A stretch of 64,000 bases of DNA from Acholoe squamosa (Eukaryota > Annelida > Polychaeta > Phyllodocida > Polynoidae). Positions 61,796 to 64,000 of the stretch are shown in pieces. Position 1 is the first letter of the stretch, and each line of letters opens with the position of its first letter. The notes under the pieces are model-generated. The model had not been told where the DNA came from. It saw nothing but the letters and a program-made list of their open reading frames with translations, and made no database searches. The DNA is taken from NCBI GenBank assembly GCA_949317995.1, contig OX439045.1:40257693-40321692 (forward strand), written 5' to 3'. A program made the position numbers and the translations under genes.

Positions 61796-63613
61796 GTATG
61801 TACTCCTGGTGGCTGTTGTTAAACCCTCTGACGTCACTTCCGTCGGAGGTGTACTTCCAAAAACGAAAGGCACTCATCTTTGGTAGTCTCTTCTCTATTG
61901 CATTGCCAAATGGCACTTCCCAATAGAAGTGGTCCAGAAGTGGTCTAGAAGTGGTTACTAACAACCCCTCAACTGGAAGTTACTTCCTACACTCTGTCGC
62001 ATAAGTATGTAGGTGTGGGCAGTCTGGGAAGCACTCAGACTTTTTCGCAACACAGTTTGATTTGTGGGAAAGTGACTACTTCTGGACTACAGTGTTGGAA
62101 GTGATACTGAGTGTTCAAGTAGAGGAGGGACATGGGAATTGAGGTACCTATTCTGGAAAGCAACACTCAATCTTTTCGCAACAGCCTCCTCAAAGAATGA
62201 GGCGTCTGATGGGAAATATTAGGAACTAGATTGCTTCCAATAGTGATGTTGTTTTATGTAGGATAATTTGATGTGAATTAGATTTATGTGTCATGATAAC
62301 TCCCCAGTATTACAAAAAAAAGAAGAAAAAGAACGAAGGAATGAGTTCAACTCAAATTCCATCCGCTGTCATTTTGTAGGCTGGGATGGCATCTGAAACG
62401 GCCATATAAAGAAAAATAAACTTTGCAACATTGTCTCACTCCGATGTCATCGCATGCAAAATTGAGCCATTGGGGGTTTTATATTGTTAGTGATCCGATG
62501 ACGAGGCCCCCCCCCACCACTATAGTAATACAGCACTTTCCAGCAATGGTTGCATAACGATACAAAAACCAATGCTAGTAGTAATGAACTTGTACTTGAA
62601 CGATCACCTTTAAACACCCTTTAAAATCTGTGCGAGGAAGCACATCAGGGACACAATTATCCAGGCCCTCTAAATTACCCTGAGTGATTGTGGTGGACAG
62701 AGGGAGAGTGGCAGTCACCTTAATGACACCTTTCACACAGGTCACGTGACCGGTGGTGAGACACTTCCTCCGCAGGGATATGGGAGATGTGCTGGGAGCA
62801 CACAACAGGATTTGTTTTACTCTAGGACCTAACATATGTCGGTTTCACCGTATTCTTTGCTTACAGATCGACCACCCCACAGGGACAAGAAACACCTACA
62901 TTTTAGGTATTTTTAGTGCACTAGCTTAGACATAGTAGTTGACAAAAATACTCCCTTTTTGCAGCTACCGGGTCTCATTGGCTAATGTTTATGAAAAAGA
63001 TTAGATTATGGCTAAACATCAGCGATTTGGTTATTCTGATTATCGATAAATCGCTTTAGAGGCCAAAGCAGATTCATTTTCTGGGTAGGCTAGAGGATTA
63101 GATAGACGAGGTCAAGGTTGTAAGTCCACAGGGACCAGATTAGCTCCATCCATTATTTTTTTATAATTTACATCATAGGCCCAGCAAGCTTTCTAATGCA
63201 TTGGAAGCAAGGCACCTGTCTTTTATCATTTTCTCATATGCCCGTGATCAGGTGCCCAGGAAATGCTTTGCAATGTGCCAAATGGCATTCCCTTATGTGG
63301 TGGTAGGATAGCCTCGAGTAAGGTATTGCGGGGCTTCCATCAGCTACCCATCCACTTAGTGAGCAATGTTACTCTTGTCAGGTTTCCCTGTTCTCCAAAG
63401 CTGCATGGGAGACAGAGAATAATGAGAGTAGTGTTGTGGAACATGGCATTGCATGTTATCAGCACCTTGTATCTATTCAATCAGATAATTCTACTGTATA
63501 ACTGCATCACTTTGACGTCGTAGGAATTAGTTAGGAAATCCTGCATCGGCCATAGAGTAAAAAAGAAAGAACCTTTTGAACAAACCAATTCGGCATTCTA
63601 TATAAATAAATAA

Positions 63614-63663
<50 letters not shown>

Positions 63664-64000
63664 TCATTTATTTATTTATTTATTTATTAGTTTAAATTCT
63701 CTTTGTTGTCTCTCTAAAAAATTTGTCTTCCATTTACAAAAATTCAATACATATCCAAGGTTGAAAGCAAAGGAAATCCACATGTACCATTTGAGAAAAT
63801 GGAACATGTAAAAAAGAACCCGAATACACCAGAATGTGAAGACACTATCAGTGCATCAAATACCATACGAGCAATTACCCCTATGTAAGGATACAATAAA
63901 GATGTCCACCAAATGGTGTGGTGTTACAAATTCTCAAATATGTTGATATAAATAAATCTATTGAAGAGGCGAGACAAAAGAAGGTAGTGGACCTCATCTC
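61796..64000. other. intron or 3' continuation, no confirmed exon
   Basis: The PLAT domain is incomplete at 61795, so further exons are expected. A candidate at 62867-62906 is too weak to call. The stretch 61850-62130 repeats short 'agaagtgg' words. An AT-rich palindromic simple repeat lies at 63601-63690. Confidence 0.5.
63601..63690. repeat. (TAAA)n(TA)n(TTTA)n palindromic microsatellite
   Basis: AAAT repeats, then a long TA run, then TTTA repeats: a self-complementary simple repeat of about 90 bp. Confidence 0.95.

Noticed and set aside
62867..62906. Candidate 40-bp continuation of the PLAT domain
   Set aside because: Phase 0 start fits, but the peptide (I-D-H-P-T-G-T-R-N-T-Y-I-L) matches PLAT only weakly and the exon is unusually short.

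Overview
The window is animal genomic DNA: short exons bounded by AG/GT splice sites, long introns packed with tRNA-derived SINE-like pieces, MITEs, fold-back elements, minisatellites and one LINE fragment. No bacterial gene organisation is present. Domain content (fucolectin, REJ, GAIN/GPS, PLAT) and the repeat content suggest a marine invertebrate, either an invertebrate deuterostome or a lophotrochozoan. I cannot name the species.

Almost all supported coding sequence is on the + strand and fits one very large polycystin-1/REJ-like gene that enters from the left and leaves to the right. I placed 49 exons by splice-site and protein-pattern reading. Their phases agree throughout, and joined they give one open frame of about 4,650 codons. 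Neither the signal peptide nor the C-terminal channel part is inside the window.

The order is: (1) 3393-4413, fucolectin-type lectin domain on two exons. (2) 7599-9106, two diverged copies of an unnamed domain of about 165 residues, called the R domain here, plus a Thr-rich linker. (3) 11376-12350, a broken R copy and a Thr-rich linker region with a 36-bp repeat. (4) 13665-15542, one large mucin-like exon of 15-16-residue Thr/Ser/Pro repeats. (5) 17184-25322, eight nearly identical tandem units of 1,034 bp, each with one R-domain exon and one 16-codon Thr linker exon. (6) 28146-33186, one more R exon and Thr-rich mini-exons. (7) 34278-41796, a short EGF-like exon and three laminin-G/concanavalin-like domains. 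(8) 43231-44132, Pro/Thr linkers. (9) 45339-50357, the REJ region, interrupted by a 66-bp minisatellite that copies a 5' splice site about twelve times and is itself split by a LINE fragment. (10) 51618-57510, GAIN-like region and first half of the GPS. (11) 61044-61795, rest of the GPS (apparently without the usual cleavage tripeptide), first transmembrane helix and the start of the PLAT domain.

The likely product is a membrane receptor with a huge, glycosylated, repeat-built ectodomain carrying lectin-like modules, anchored by the polycystin-1 membrane region. The R-domain array and mucin exon look recently amplified and probably vary in copy number. REJ-family proteins in sea urchin sperm bind egg jelly, so a recognition or adhesion role is reasonable, but it is inference. 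The possibility that the left part (to about 33 kb) is a separate gene cannot be fully excluded, though I saw no sign of a gene end.
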